Shown here in pieces: positions 11,980 through 24,629 of a DNA stretch of 64,000 nucleotides; the stretch's first letter is position 1; each line of letters starts with the position of its first letter. This DNA comes from Chromera velia (lineage: Eukaryota; Sar; Chromeraceae): assembly GCA_018398765.1 (NCBI GenBank), contig JAHBMJ010005879.1, positions 27,501-91,500 on the forward strand, in the 5' to 3' direction. A program made the translations under genes and the position numbers. The notes under the pieces are model-generated. The model searched no databases. It was given only the letters and a program-made list of their open reading frames with translations, and had not been told where the DNA came from.

Positions 11980-12730
11980 TGAGAAAGTTTGATGCTGGAG
12001 GCGCTACCTACTTCAAACCATGGGACTACGGGTATGAACGGACGTACCTGGCTGCCTTCTCGGCCATCTTGGTCGACCAGAAGCGTGAGACGATAGCGCT
12101 GCATGCGTGCTACGAACACCAGAACTTCGACGATCTCAAGGAGACTCTCGCGGCGGAGGGCATTGAGATCGATGAGGACTGCAGAAGGTGGGTTTCTGCG
12201 TGTCCCCTCTGTCAACTGAAGAATGCAATCACTCCGAGGATTCACAAAAGGAGTGAGCAGTTGTCTGCCGACTGGAGGCTGATCGAGGGAACGGTCTAAA
12301 TCGTCAACATCTGGTTCTTCAAGGACCTTCTTGCGAAGGCCGAGACAGGGGGCTTCGGAATGATGGTGGTTCTCTACGAGCCAGGAGCCGGGTTCTCTCT
12401 GGCCCACCCAGCTAAGGAGAAAGATGAGGCTTCCCTCATCGACTGCGCACATTACTTTGCTCGCTGGCTGGGGCGTCCGCACCTGGTGTGCATGGATGGA
12501 GAGAAGGCGGGAGCGGGTACCTCCTTTCAGGCATGGCTCCGGGGGGACGGGTCCCCCAGACTGCACCCCATCGAGTACCGCCAGGGACCGCCGTACGTGG
12601 GTAAGGGTCTGCAGGCTCTGGTTGAGCGCTGCATTCGCAGCAATCGGGAGGGAGTGGCCCTCCTCATGTCAGACCCGAACCACCGTTTTTCCCTTGCTGT
12701 GATTCACCTCGTGGCGATGGGGGAACGTTG
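11980..12730 (+). pseudogene. Integrase region of copia fossil A
   Basis: A zinc-binding stretch with paired His and a later CPLC motif lies at about 12.1-12.25 kb. It is followed by a catalytic-core-like region with VCMDGEKAG and GPPYVGKGLQALVERC, which correspond to the Asp and Glu boxes of copia integrases (usual form: D-G-G-E-F, then P-x-x-N-G-x-A-E-R). Fossil; not expected to be active. Confidence 0.65.
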
Positions 12731-15003
12731 AAGGTATTCCTGTGTGTTTCACAGAACGGTGGCCCGGGGAGGTATCCCTTTTACCCTGACCTTTTGAAAA
12801 GCGCCTCCTGGATGGAGAGTGGGGGACACCACGGTGGTGTCCATGCCCTCCCTGAGAATAGAGTTGCGCAGAGTCATTGTGCAGTTCTTGGCTCCGCTCA
12901 CGCACGATGTTGTCGCGGTCTTTCACAGGCATAAGGAGAAAAACGTTCAAGGGGAACGTTTTACCGTCCTGCAGGTCCATCCGGAACTTCTGCAGACGGT
13001 CCCGGACAACCTCCGCCTTTGGGGGGGGCCTCGTTTCGATCAAGAAAGAACCATCCTCCTGGCTCCAGCGGGCAGAGAACAGGAGGATCCTCGACTATGG
13101 AAAACTTCTGCAAGGCAGGAGGGAGGAACAGGCGCCCGCTACCGCAGATAGGCAGGAAGAAGCGACCTCGGTCACAGGGGATTCCCTCTAGTCCTTCCGG
13201 GCACATCTCTGGTGGGACGATACGAGGGGTTGCAGCGAGGGATACAGTGGCCGGCGAGGAAATTTTCTTTCCAGCTGGCTGATGAGGGCGAAGGTTTTGT
13301 GGGCTTGCGGGAAGCCCCTCGCCTCACTCATCTTCGTGAGGGCTATCAGGAGATTTCGAGCACGGACTCCGAGGCGCAGGCATCGGCTTCGTCATCGTCT
13401 TCATCTGTCTTCTCCTCTGCTCTGCCTCCCTCCCTCCCTTCCCCTGCTCCTGCAGAGCCCTCCGACCAATCCCTTGCTCAAGCCGAGGCCTCGGTAAGGG
13501 AAGCGGGGGCGGCGGGCGCCCGACCACGGTCTCCCTCTCCTGCTATGTCCAACAGGGCTTCCGTCAACTCTGGGGAGTCGCCGCTGCCGGATTTCTTTGT
13601 CCCCCTCGGCTCCTCCATGAAGGGGACCAGTCTGGACCCGTCAGCCCCTGGGGTGCTGCGCACGCCTGAGACGGTGCGGCAGTACACTCGCGCTCCCTCG
13701 CGGGGAAGGAGGGTGAAGGATCCAGGCCCCGTCTTTTTAGACTAGAAGGGGAAACATCTCCTGGGGGCCGACGGGGAGCCCCTGGGGTACAATTGGAAGG
13801 TGGAGTAGCCGGTGATCATGACGTACCGCCAGGGGGTGTATGATGCTTGGACTCGTCGTTTTGTACTTATGCTCTACCCCGACTTGGGGGAGATCATGCA
13901 GGGAGAGGTCCTGGACACCCTCAAGAACTACCTAGCCCCCCGACTGATGACGGGCATCAAAGGGGACTCATGGAGAAGCGGGAGTGCAACAACGATGCAG
14001 GACGAAATCCAGGAAGCACGTGGGGTGTTCCCTGGAAACATGGGATTCGATTTTAAGGAGGACAGCCTCATGAAAATCATGTTACAGAACTAGGGCGTCT
14101 ATCTGCACTCGCCTCCACAGCCCCGTCGGATCGAGATCCCAGAGGGGTGGACCACTTCGATAAGTCTCCGAGTCTCCATTGCTCCCGCTGCGGCTGGGGG
14201 CAAGCGTAGAGGGCGATACTACATGCACAGGGCACTCAAGTACTTGGACAAGCCCAAGTAGGAGTGGATCGAGGCAGACAGGGAATTGAGGGAGACAGAT
14301 GGTTTGTCTTAGATTGAGCCCCCGGGAGCCGAGTATGCCTACTGGACCCCTTTGGAGGGGAAGTTCTGGACAGTCGGGCTGTCCATAGCTGTCGGCTTTC
14401 CCGAGAGGTACTACAGGTACAAGCGGATCGAGTTCCAGAACTATGTTCTTCCGAGCTCCTACGACCCAGATCCGGTGGCTGCAAGCATCTGGGCGTACAT
14501 AGAAGGAGGAGATCGGATGATAGAACACTTTCGGAATATGTTCTGGGGGACAGAAAGTAACAAAGATGAGAAGGCGTGGTACCTCATGTATCAAATGTGT
14601 TACCAGCTCAGGTGCATGTTCCATAGGTTGAAGCACCACGATGACCGCTCGCGCCCCATTGTGTTTGAGAGAGAAGACCCCACGGTGAAGGTCGTCCCTC
14701 TCAAGGACCCCAGAGACAGGGTCGACAAGAACGAGGTCGGCCGCGGGGACCGAGCTTGGGAGGAGCTCTCGGATGCGTCGGTGGCAAAGACAGGCAGAGA
14801 GAGAAGGGGAGGCGAAGGGTCCCCTCGTGCTCATTTGTCGGGTGCTGAGGATGAGGAGACTGAGGAAGACACCTTCGCTTCTGAGTCTCTGCTATGGAGC
14901 AGATCAAGCGGGTTAGACAGAGACGATAGAGATGATGGGGGGAATCCTTCTGATGGAGATGGAGGTCACGGGGACCCTCCCCCAGACAATTCTCCACACG
15001 ACC

Positions 15004-15999
15004 CTAGGGGGTAGCACTACGTTACTGTATAAGGGTGACCCTAACTTTATACATTCTCTAACAAAAAATCTAGACATGGCGGGTACTTGGTTTATATACC
15101 AATCTTTTTTTCCACATTCTAAAGTGTTGATTTAAGCTAACAGAACTGATGGCGGGTTATATCTTCACTTCAAAAATTGGTTCAAAGTCATGTCGCTACG
15201 ATTTGGCGGGGTGGCAGGCAGTTTGACCTGGCGGGGCCCTAGAGTCTATCAATGCTTAGACCCCCCCGCCAACGAAAGAAATACCCGCCAAAGGAAAGTC
15301 TACCGCGCTCTTATGTCCCCATCCGCCCCCCACCAGCCCCTCACCACTACCCGCTAGCCTCCCGCTACCACCTGCCGCCTGGATCTGCCGCCTCAAGCAG
15401 TTGGTTCACACAGTTCTCTCTACTGAAACCCATTGGTTGATATTGGTTGGTATAGAATGGCCTGCCTGCCTGCCTGTCTGCCTGTCTATGACTGACTAAC
15501 TGTCTGCTCGTTCTCTCTTCTCGTTTGCCTGCCTGCCTGTTTGCCTGCCTGTCTACAATTGACTGACTGTCTGTTCGTTCTCTCTTCTCGTTTGTCTGCC
15601 TGCTTGTCTTTCTGTCTGTCTGTTTATCTCTCTGCCTCTCTGTCTATACAACAAACATAGAGACCTTGCAGGGTATGCGTGAGGTGTTCACGTTTCTTGG
15701 CGGGGATTGACTGTGTCTGGCGGGACGTGGCGGGGCAGGCGTACTGGCGGGAGGGGAAGGTTTGTCAAAGTCCATCCCCGCCATGAAAAGCCCCGCCAGA
15801 TCGTAGCAACACCACCTTTAAACAACAATTTCTCATGAACTAGAAAGCATGAATGGCCCGCCAGAATAGAAATCGAATCTCTAACATGTTCTATATCTAT
15901 AACTTTTATGTAGCATAAGTCTAAACTATTATCTTAACTAGTTAGGAAGCCCGCCAAACTAGGGGTACCTATAATGTTCATCCTAGTTCTACCCCCTAG
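15004..15999. mobile_element. Non-autonomous TIR DNA transposon (Mutator-like by target-site length) inserted in copia fossil A
   Basis: The left end reads CTAGGGGGTAG and the right end is its exact reverse complement, CTACCCCCTAG, giving a perfect 11-bp terminal inverted repeat; weaker inverted similarity continues inward for about 45 bp. The insert is flanked by perfect 9-bp target duplications, CACACGACC, at 14995-15003 and 16000-16008. Nine-base duplications are characteristic of the Mutator/MULE superfamily. GGCGGG motifs recur inside in both orientations, including an inverted pair CTACGATTTGGCGGGG (15198) and CCCCGCCAGATCGTAG near 15791. There is no transposase ORF, so it would need a helper. 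Intact ends suggest a young insertion relative to its host. Confidence 0.85.
15459..15642. repeat. (TGCC/TGTC)n tetranucleotide repeats inside the TIR element
   Basis: Degenerate runs of CTGC and CTGT units make up the centre of the 996-bp insert, interleaved with two near-copies of a GACTGTCTG..TCTCTTCTCGTTTG segment. Confidence 0.75.
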
Positions 16000-17799
16000 C
16001 ACACGACCCACCTCCAGGGGGTTATTCTGGAGGAGACTGGGGCGGGGGAACAGATAATGATGGAGGCGGAGATGGTGGGGGGGACGTTCCTCCCGGATTT
16101 TCCCAAGCTCTACATCATGGCCTCTCCGTTGGGGAGAGGGCCCGCCTCCATCTATCTGCTCGCAGACGACTGCGGAGATCGTCTGGGAGAAGGATCGTCT
16201 CCGGGGATGACGGAGACGATGAAAGAGGGGCAGAGTCTTCTGCCAAGAGGGGTAGAGGTGACAAGTCGGAACCGGAGGATAGGCCGATTGACCCTTCTAC
16301 GCACCCGGGGGGCGCAGATAGGTCCCGCTCTAACCAAGGAACTCCCATGCGAGAGAGGAGAGTTTTGAGTCCAGCTGTGCTGGAATTCTTCTCGTACGAT
16401 CGTCAGCCGATGGAGGCCCACCCCGTAAAGGGGGCAGTTGTCTAGAGGGACAATCGTAGAAAGCTTGTGGCCCTCCACTCAAAGGCGCATAAGAGCTATG
16501 GATGGGCAGACCTCACACCTGATCTTTCGGTAAGGGAGACCCTCGCTTTTAAGGTCAAGGAAATCAGGGACGGGAGAGTGAGGAGGACGTCTATCAAGCA
16601 TGTGTTCGACATTCGGGGAGGGAGAGTCCCCGAAGAGGCTATGCGCATGATTGATGACCCCGTCCAGCTCCGCGAAGTTGGAGTTTGGAAACTGCCGGAG
16701 GAAGAAAAGGTAGGGGGTGTAAAGGGCTCTGCAGACGCGGTGTCTGCAGATCCCTCCACATCGTCGTCTTCCTCTGCTGTGCCTTCCTCTTCTGCTATCC
16801 CTGCTGTGCCTCTTATCAAGGAGGAGTCATGTATTGTCCCCGAGGCTGCTGAGTCTCAACCTGTTGTTCCTTCGAACGCAGGCGGAGAGGAGCGAGCGGA
16901 GGATCATGGGGGTCCTCCTGCTGCCGAAGGGGTATCTAATGATGGGAATGAGGTTGGGGGAGTTGAGCTACTGGGCCCTATTGCGGAGAATGTGGAGACG
17001 GATGAGGAGCCTCCGTCTCTGGTAGCGTCTACGGACGGGGATGGGTATACATCCAATGCCAGCTTGTCAACGTTTGAGGCAAGCGACCTGGGCTTCGGGA
17101 GCGACAGCAGCTCCTCGGATAATGAGTGGGGAGTCTTGGGGGGTCGGAAACTTCCCAGGGCAGGAGAAGGACCCACCGTGAGGCAGAACCCGCCCAAGGA
17201 GGAGGTTGAGGAGATGAACAAGGTGGATGAGGTTTTGAAGGGCCTGCAGTGGGAGCGGTTCAACACCCTCTGTGCGATGGAGGTATTGAAGGAGAAGCAA
17301 GCTAGGAGAGTGCCCGAGGTGACGGGGAGGAACTGGAATGATAATTTCCGGGAGGAAAGGGGCATTCCGTCATTCACTGGGGCGATGGCATGGGAGAGAG
17401 AAGAGGGCAATCCCAGACGGGCTGGGATGCCCAGGAGCCCCACCAGGAATAGGTGGTACGGTCTTCCTCACCTGTCTTGCCTTTCCTCCAGGAACCCTCG
17501 ATCAGGGTTCCTGTTCATGGGAACTGCCGTGTACGAGGAGGAGATGAGCCGTTTCAAGAAGGGCTCTACCCAGCTCCCCACCACAAAGGAGGAGGTCAAC
17601 TTGGGGTCGCACAAGCTCGCTGCCCTAAAAGAGTGGCTGGTGAATATTGTGGGAAATCGGACGCTCGGTAGGAGGGTTAAAAGGAACGAGATTCGGGCGG
17701 TTGTCAGCATAGGCTGGCGGTGCACTTAGAAAGAGACGGACGATGGAGGCCGGAAGCCTAAAGCAAGGTTTTTCGCAAAGGGTTTCCTGGACGGCCGAC

Positions 17800-19156
17800 T
17801 CGTTGACACCTATGTCGGAACGCCTTCCGTCGCGGGGATCAACACCGTCTGCCTTTTCATTGTGTTCACAGGAATGGAGATGGGAGCGGCGGACGTGACC
17901 GCTGCCTTCTTGACCTCCAAGGATTACAATGCCGAACGGGTCGGCGCGATACTGCCCTTTATATTGCCTCGAGTTCCTGAGAAGAACTCCTTCAAGGACA
18001 TCCCTGACGACAGGTACGAGGAGCTGAGGAGGATGGCGGCTGAGTACGAGCCTGCGGGCACGTACTTGGTAGAGATGGGCCTCTACGGACTGCCCTGTAC
18101 GGCCCAGCTTTTCGACCATAAGTTGGAAGGGGTGTGCAAGGAGTTGGGGTTCAAGCGTGTGGACATGGCCATCGCGGTCAAGGCTCCCCCTGAGGGAGGG
18201 AGAGCCCAAGCTATCGTCATGAATTGGATAGACGATTTGCTGACTGGAGCCCCTCCGAAGGAGCACAAGGTCCTTCAGGAGACCCTCGACAAGAGGTTGG
18301 GCTTTGGGTCCGTATGTGTGTGGACATCTCCAGAGTCTCCACGGAGGAGATTCACCTCTCCCAGGTCTCGTACCTCGAGAACATAGACACCGCTCCTCTA
18401 TGGGAGATTTTGAAGGAGAAGTGTCTGAGCAAACTCTGGAAGGGTTTGGATGGCAAGAGTGCTGAGCCCTCCACCGAGGAGGAGGTTGATAACCAACATG
18501 AGAAGCCGATCCGTGCTGGAGTCGGGACTCTGCAGTGGGGGATGAGGATAAATCCGCTCCGTACGGTGTGGGGCCACATGGTAGCGCAGTCGATTTCGAA
18601 GCCCTCCAGGTGCGTATTCAAGACGGTCGTACGCATCATCGAGATGCTGAAGGGGCACTCTGATAAGCGGGTTTTCATGAGCGTGGGGCTCGTGCCCGTC
18701 GTGCATGCGTACTTCGACGCAGCGTTCAAGTTCGCGACTTATGCTGCACGGTTGGGTTATGTTGTCAGGATCCTGCACTCGATCGAGCTGCGAGGGGACC
18801 TGCGGTCCCTCCTGGAGAACTGGATCGCGTGGACCACCAAAAGGGCGGGAAGGAAGGTCGGGTCTTCCACCGCCGGGGAGGTGCTTGCCTTTGAGTTTCT
18901 TCTCAAGAAGCTTTTCGGCATCGTTGCCCTCGTTAAGGCAATGTGCGGCCTCAAGAAGGTCCGTGTGATCGTCTACACGGACTCCAGCCCCCTCCACGAC
19001 CAGTTCCGGTCTGGCAAGGCCCAGACCGATGCGACCATGCAGGGCGTTTTAGAGTGGTGCATTGAATTTCAACAGATGCGTGTCCTTGGGGCAGATCTCC
19101 AGTGGATTGCACGATCGAGGAACATATGCGCCCTCCCCGGTGGGGAGATGGCATGA
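17800..19156 (+). pseudogene. Reverse transcriptase and RNase H region of copia fossil A
   Basis: Copia-type RT landmarks occur in order: an ADVTAAFL box, MGLYGLPCTAQ (counterpart of YGLKQAPR) and NWIDDLLTG (the Asp-Asp box). RNase H follows with a SSTAGEVLAFEF box and VIVYTDSSPLHD. A DLQWIARSRN stretch, which usually precedes the end of copia pol, closes it. These motifs fix the family and strand. Confidence 0.85.
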
Positions 19157-19159
19157 ATT

Positions 19160-22100
19160 CGGCGGCGTGGAACTTCTGGAAGGGAAGGGTGCAGGGCCTT
19201 TTCTTTCTCTCTTTTGTGTCCTGTTTCTGTCGTCTGCTCTTTCCTTTCTGTCGTCCTTTTGCAGGTAGGCGTGTACAGGGTTTTGTTTTTCGCTCAGGGT
19301 GGAGAGGACTGGGGTTTGGGTACGGGCATAAAAGGAGCTAAATAGGCCAGAAGTAATGTTTGTCCCTTTTATCCGTTTCTCTCTCTCGTTAATCTGTTCT
19401 CCCAGATAGGCGACTAGATGGGGAGGTGACAAGAAAGAGGGGCAGGAGACAAGGGGTCTCCTGCTGGGTGGGCATGGGCTCAGCCAGGCAGGAAAGCAAG
19501 AAGAGTTAGGCAGGAAAGCAAGAAAGTCAGAGGAGCAGGTCTTCTTCCGCTGCACCCTTCCGTAAACCTCCGCAGCCATGTATGTTCGGTAATTGTCTTG
19601 TTCTGTCTCGTCCTGTTTGTGTTCGTACTTGTTTGTTTGTCTTCACCGCTCTGGCATAGTTGGCGCACGTGCCTCTGCGTCACGGGCAAAGCATCCAATG
19701 CTTGGGCAATGCATGAGGCCATGCAATAAGCGGGCCCAAATTTTATGTAACCTGAGTATCAATTGTTTTTGGGGCAGCTCGGGTGGAATAAACGAGTGTG
19801 GACCGTTTAAGGTCAATTACGTGGGGTGTATGGGCGGGTGGATCCGACGTTCATAAGGAGGCATTACCCTGTCTGTTCGGATCCATTGTCCTGCACTCCG
19901 TGTTTAGTGCCCGTCTGCATAAGAGATCTATGCGCAGGAAACCGATGGGCTGTTTTTGCGGTGAAGGTGAGTGCTCAAAGCACTCAAACCGTCCGATCCC
20001 TGTGCGATTTCCTTCCTCCGTTTTGAGCAGAATGGGCTTGGCCAGACCAGTTAGGCAGCCTGAAAGAACGCTATCAGCTGGAATGTTTTGCGTCCATTTA
20101 AGACCTGGCTGTCTGTCTGCGATCTGTTGTGGTAATGGAGTTGGCATGCTGCCTGACCGACACTTTGATCTGTACTTTCGTCTCACTCCCTGCAGGGCTT
20201 TGCATCACCCCCGAGTGAATCCACGGGAGAATGTAGATAGACTAGGTAGATAGAAAGGGGGGGGGGTGCTCATGGGGAGCATCACGTCTGGCAGGTGGCA
20301 GCCTAGGCAGGGGGAAAGAACGCTGTGCGCACACCAAAACTTTTCATCTCTTTGTCTCGTCTCTCTATGCACAGTGTTTCAGTAGAATCGCAAGCACGTC
20401 CTGCGTTCATGAATGAACTGTCCCGTTCGGATGTGTAAGTGCTGTGAAAGAGAGACCTGATCAAGGTGCAGGGGGCATTTGGGTGAGTATGAGAGCTCAG
20501 GTGTGTTGTGCATGTTTCTTTCCTCTGCCGGCATCTCATCCTGTCTGAAGCCTGTCCTCCGCTTTGGGAGGTCAGGTTAGGGGTGAGTGTAAGTCCGGGT
20601 GTGTTCGGTTTTGTTGGTTTGTATTTATGAAATCCTTTCCCCAGAAGGTCAAGGGAGTGTGGGGTGGCTCTCCTATGATTTTAATTGTTTCTGCAAGACA
20701 TGCGTGAAGGGGTAGGGGGTGCCTCGGGGGCACCTTCCTTGAAGTGCAGTTCATTTTTGTATATTTGTTTTCTCTCCCTCTTTCTTCTTTGTTTGGATTT
20801 CCGCACGGCCCGGGGAAGCTCGTCACATCATAGGGGCGTGCATGGTCGGTGAACGCTAGCCAAATGTGGGCGTCTTTGGGTTTTCTGTTTTAAATTCGTT
20901 TTCATTGACAGAAAGGAGCTTGGAGGGAAGGCCTTCCCGTCCTGTCTATGTAGGCAGAGACCTTTTGCAGTCGTATTTTCCTTGAGCTGCCGGTTTGCAT
21001 TAGGGGGGCCTAACCCATCGCCGACCCGAACTAGAGTAGGGTGAATATGGCAAGCAAAACATTTTTCCTTCCCTTTGTGGTGGTCGCGGGGCCATCTACA
21101 CATACCGTAGGTACGAGTGCATGAAAGAAGGAAAAGAAGTATTGGGGAAGAAGGTGGTAAGGACTTTGTTTTTGATAGGCCTGTTCTGTAAGATTGGGTC
21201 TCTTTGCCAGGGGGCAGGGCATGTCAAGGCTGTCAAAGGCTCTTGGTTTCCAATGAACTGCATTTTGGTTTACATGAGGAATGCTTGTGTTTTGTTTGCC
21301 TTTCTTTCTTTTATTTCTTTCATACGTTCAGGGCAGGGTCCGTCCAGAGAAGGAAGCATGGCACGGCGCGCGGGCTCCTGCATGCTACACATCTTCGGTT
21401 TTCTACGTGTGGGGCGGGGCTCCATCTGGAGGCAGATGGGCTGTGTGTCCCATGCGTCCGTTAGTATAAACAGGCATGGGCTCGGGGCCTGTGTTCTTCT
21501 GTGCTGTTCCTTTCGCTTTTCCTGGTATAGTTTCAGTTTTGTCCCGTTTTTCCAGCCCGGTCAGCTGGCATGCTTTTCCCTGTTTGCCCTGCACATGCGT
21601 GAGCCCGGTGTACTCTCACTTATTAAAGGATAATAAATGACGTCTGTAGAGGACGACGCCTGAGAGCATGAGAAAAGGGAATGAGGAGAGAAGAGGTAAA
21701 TGATCCATGAGTAATTCTTTTGTGATTGTGCTGTGTTGGTTGGGAGGATAAGCAGTCTCCGTTTCGGGTGTGGGGAAAGGGGAGGACTTATGGCAATCCC
21801 TTCCCTGCATATCTTCTAAACGTGTGGACGTTTTAGGCTGGGTGTGTTCGGGGCACGTCCCGGCGTGGCTGTGTCCAACCTATGAGCACATGTTCTAGGC
21901 TGCTGGCCGTAGTGGCGGGGCAGCGTTTGAGCAGTTCGGGGGATGCCGTATTTTTGTGACTTGCTCGGATGGGGAGCGGTGCTTCTCGCTGCAGGGACTC
22001 GTATCTGTGCTTGCACAGGAGCCTCCGGCAGCAATTGCCTGTTTGCATATGCAGATTACCCTGCCTACATATAGTGGTCCTTTGGTCAAAAGGAGGACGC

Positions 22101-22700
22101 TCCTATTAGGTCGCCAGTTGCGGTGACTGGCAGGCAATGGTCGAGCGTCAGAAAAAGAGGACAAGGAAAATTGGGGAGCCGGGTGATTAAAGACAGGTCT
22201 TTTCTCATGCTTCCCGATTCCCCCTCGTCAGAGAGGGGTGTGTTGTGCTGCGTGCTCCATAGTCTTTCCTTGGGGGCTCGGGAGGGGGTGTGTGAAAGAA
22301 AACGACGGTCCTATTCCTGGTCGGATTCGCGGAGGGTGAATTCCGGTCCCAGCCTTTCCATTCGTCCCTTCACCCCGAGCCAGAGAAAGGAGCGATGCGC
22401 ACGCGGCGGCCCGTCCACACGGGGTGGCGGGGCGCCTGCGACAGAGGTGTACATATTGTGAGTTCCATGGTATGGCCTGCATACACTTTGGTGTAAGAAA
22501 TACCCTCGAGGCACTCACCGTGGTGGTGTGTGCTCCAGGCTTTCATATGGGATTTGATTAGGCCGATGGTGCAGTTATGCCATCGGAGGCTTCAGAATTA
22601 ATTCTGGTCCCGAATTAATTTCCAGATAGTCAGACAGATGCGCACGGCGGTTACCGTCTGTCTGAATGAGAGACGTGACCTAGGGATTGATAAAGCTTCA
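19160..22700. other. Non-coding tail right of copia fossil A
   Basis: About 3.5 kb of T/G-rich sequence with no sustained open frame. It begins directly after the RNase H end, at a purine-rich stretch (GGAAGGGAAGGG at about 19178) that could be a polypurine tract, so the start of a long 3' LTR is possible. No matching left copy exists in the window to confirm this. Many GTTTG and TGTCTG runs occur; no gene was recognised. Confidence 0.4.
22561..22587. other. Small perfect hairpin
   Basis: CCGATGG and CCATCGG pair across a 10-base loop. An isolated stem of this size may be chance; no terminator or RNA role can be inferred. Confidence 0.35.
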
Positions 22701-23039
22701 TGTGTAGGATCTGTACCTTGCCTTATACGTCTCTATGGTTCTCTTATGCTCTGAGTATTGCACGAAGCCACTAACAGGAGCGTACTGTGGACTGTGGGGG
22801 TTTATAGATTTTTTGTCTGGTGAAAAGACTGATCAGATATTTATTTCTAATTATCTGTATCGGTTTAGACGGGTACGTTAGGTCAACGTATTCACTGTGG
22901 TCCTCTAATAGGAGAGGGCCAGGAATTCGGGAGTATAGCAGTTTGAGGAGTCCTCTGGACAGGCTAGAGGATCGACATGGGAGGGCCCATAGGATTCCAC
23001 TGGAGGAATCCCGAGAGAGGTGAGACTCTACTTTTTACT

Positions 23040-24620
23040 TGAACAGAAGCCGTTTGGGCCTGTGGATAAAACTAGGTAAGCAAGTGTGTAAACAGAAGCC
23101 GTTTGGGCGTGTGGGTAAATGTTTGGGCGTACGGGTGCATGAAAAAAGAGGAGTATGGAAAAGAAGTGTGTGCAGTAACAGAATCCGCTTAGGCCTGCAG
23201 CTGGATGAATGAAGAGAGACGGAGAAAATGAGCATGTTTATGAGTATGTATGAGTTTGTGAACAGAAGCCGTTTGGGCGTGCGGGCGAGATAAGGAGAAC
23301 GAGTTATATAACAGAAGCCGCTTAGGCCCGTGGATGAATGAAGAGAGATCAATTGTGTATCATTGAAGAAAAGCCACTTGGGCCGCTGGTTAGGCCTGTG
23401 GATGAATGAAGAGAGATCAAGTGTGTGAACAGAAACATACAGAAACCGCTTGGGCCTATGGATGAGTGAAGAGAGACAGGGAGAACGAGTGTGTGAACAG
23501 AAGCCGTTTGGGCATGTGGGTGAATGAAGGGAGACAAGGAGATACAAGGAGAGCAAGTGTATGAACAGAAGCCGCTTGGGCGTATGGGTGAATGAAGGGA
23601 AACAAAGAGATACAAGGAGAGTGAGTGTGTAAACAGAAGCTGCTTGGGCGTGTGGGTGAATGAAGGGAGTGTGTGAATAGAAGCTGGTTGGGCGTGCAGG
23701 CGAAGAAAGAGAGACAAGGAGAACGAGTGTGTGAACAGAAGCTAGGAACAAGAGCCATTTGGGCCCGTGGATGAATGAAGAGGGATCAATTGTATGTCAT
23801 TGAACAAAAGCCGCTCGGGCCTATGATTAGGCTTCGCTAGGCCTGTGGATGAATAAACAGATATCAAATGCATGAACAGAAGCCACTTGGGCCTGCTGAT
23901 AAATTAAGAGAGACAGGGAGAGTAAATGTGTAAACAGAAGCCGTTTGGACGTGTGGGTGAATGAAGAGAGACAAGGAGATACAAAGAGAGCGAATGTGTG
24001 AACAGAAGCCGCTTAGGCCTCATGCAGTGAATCAATGAAGAATAATGAAGAGAGACACAGAGAGCAAATGTGTAAACAGAAGCCGTTTAGGGCATCACGG
24101 CGGTGTAGGTGCATAAACACAGACAAGGCCGCTTGAGAAATAAACCGCAGTAAAAGTGATCAATGAGCAGTGTTCCTAGATTCAGAACAGACGGGACAAA
24201 CTGGAACCTTTTGACAGACTAGGCCAGATCCGCCCCTCATATATGGGAACGCGGCATGCATAACAAAAACCTAAATCATCACAGACAGGGAAAGTAAGTG
24301 TGTAAACCGGTGTGAACAAGCTAGGTAAACAAGAGCCAGTTGGACGTGTAGGTGAATGAAGAGGGACAAGGATTCACACAAGCATGTCAGCAGAAGATAT
24401 TTGTATGGGCGTGTGGGTACCTGAATGAATAGAGACAGCCTGTTACTAAGAGAGAATGAGACTCAGTGTGTAAACAAAACTTTAAGCCGCTAGGGCCTGA
24501 AATAGAAATAAACGAAGAGAAACAGAGAGAGCGAGTGTGTGAACAAAAGCCGTTCGGGCGTGTGGATGTGAGAGTGTTAATGAAAGCCGTTAACTTTGGG
24601 CATGTAGGTGAGTGATCAAA
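23040..24620. repeat. Diverged minisatellite, about 21 units
   Basis: A unit of roughly 60-70 bp recurs with the core AACAGAAGCCGYTTGGGC, then a GTGTGGGTGAATGAAGAG spacer and an AGACAAGGAGA/GTGTGTG tail. Units vary in length and two subtypes are visible (GGGCGTGTGGGTG versus GGCCTGTGGATG). It is interrupted at about 24110-24300 by unrelated sequence. The long minus-strand open frames here are repeat translations, not genes. Confidence 0.9.
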
Positions 24621-24629
24621 GAGAGACAG

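Larger units (their letters stand above)
8170..19160 (+). mobile_element. Ty1/copia-like retroelement fossil (copy A), broken
   Basis: Order of parts on the + strand: gag-like sequence with a coiled-coil segment (about 8.2-10.4 kb), a Cys-rich knuckle-like stretch near 9.75 kb, a protease-like box near 10.9 kb, an integrase zinc-binding region (H2C2 pattern) near 12.1 kb and an integrase core near 12.4-12.7 kb. A long acidic, low-complexity linker follows (about 13.2-17.6 kb), then reverse transcriptase (about 17.8-18.4 kb) and RNase H (about 18.7-19.15 kb). Integrase before RT is the copia order. The element is clearly dead, with well over a dozen breaks. I found no matching LTR pair, so the ends are estimates. 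A 996-bp DNA element is inserted in the linker. Breaks and loss of LTRs suggest it is the oldest LTR fossil here. Confidence 0.8.

Noticed and set aside
23035-23751. Long minus-strand open frame of 238 codons
   Set aside because: It is the translation of the minisatellite; the His/Leu/Ser-rich peptide repeats follow the DNA unit and there is no splice or start context.
23040-24620. Regularly spaced repeats resembling a CRISPR array
   Set aside because: Units are contiguous and diverged, spacers are themselves repeated, and the DNA is eukaryotic nuclear.
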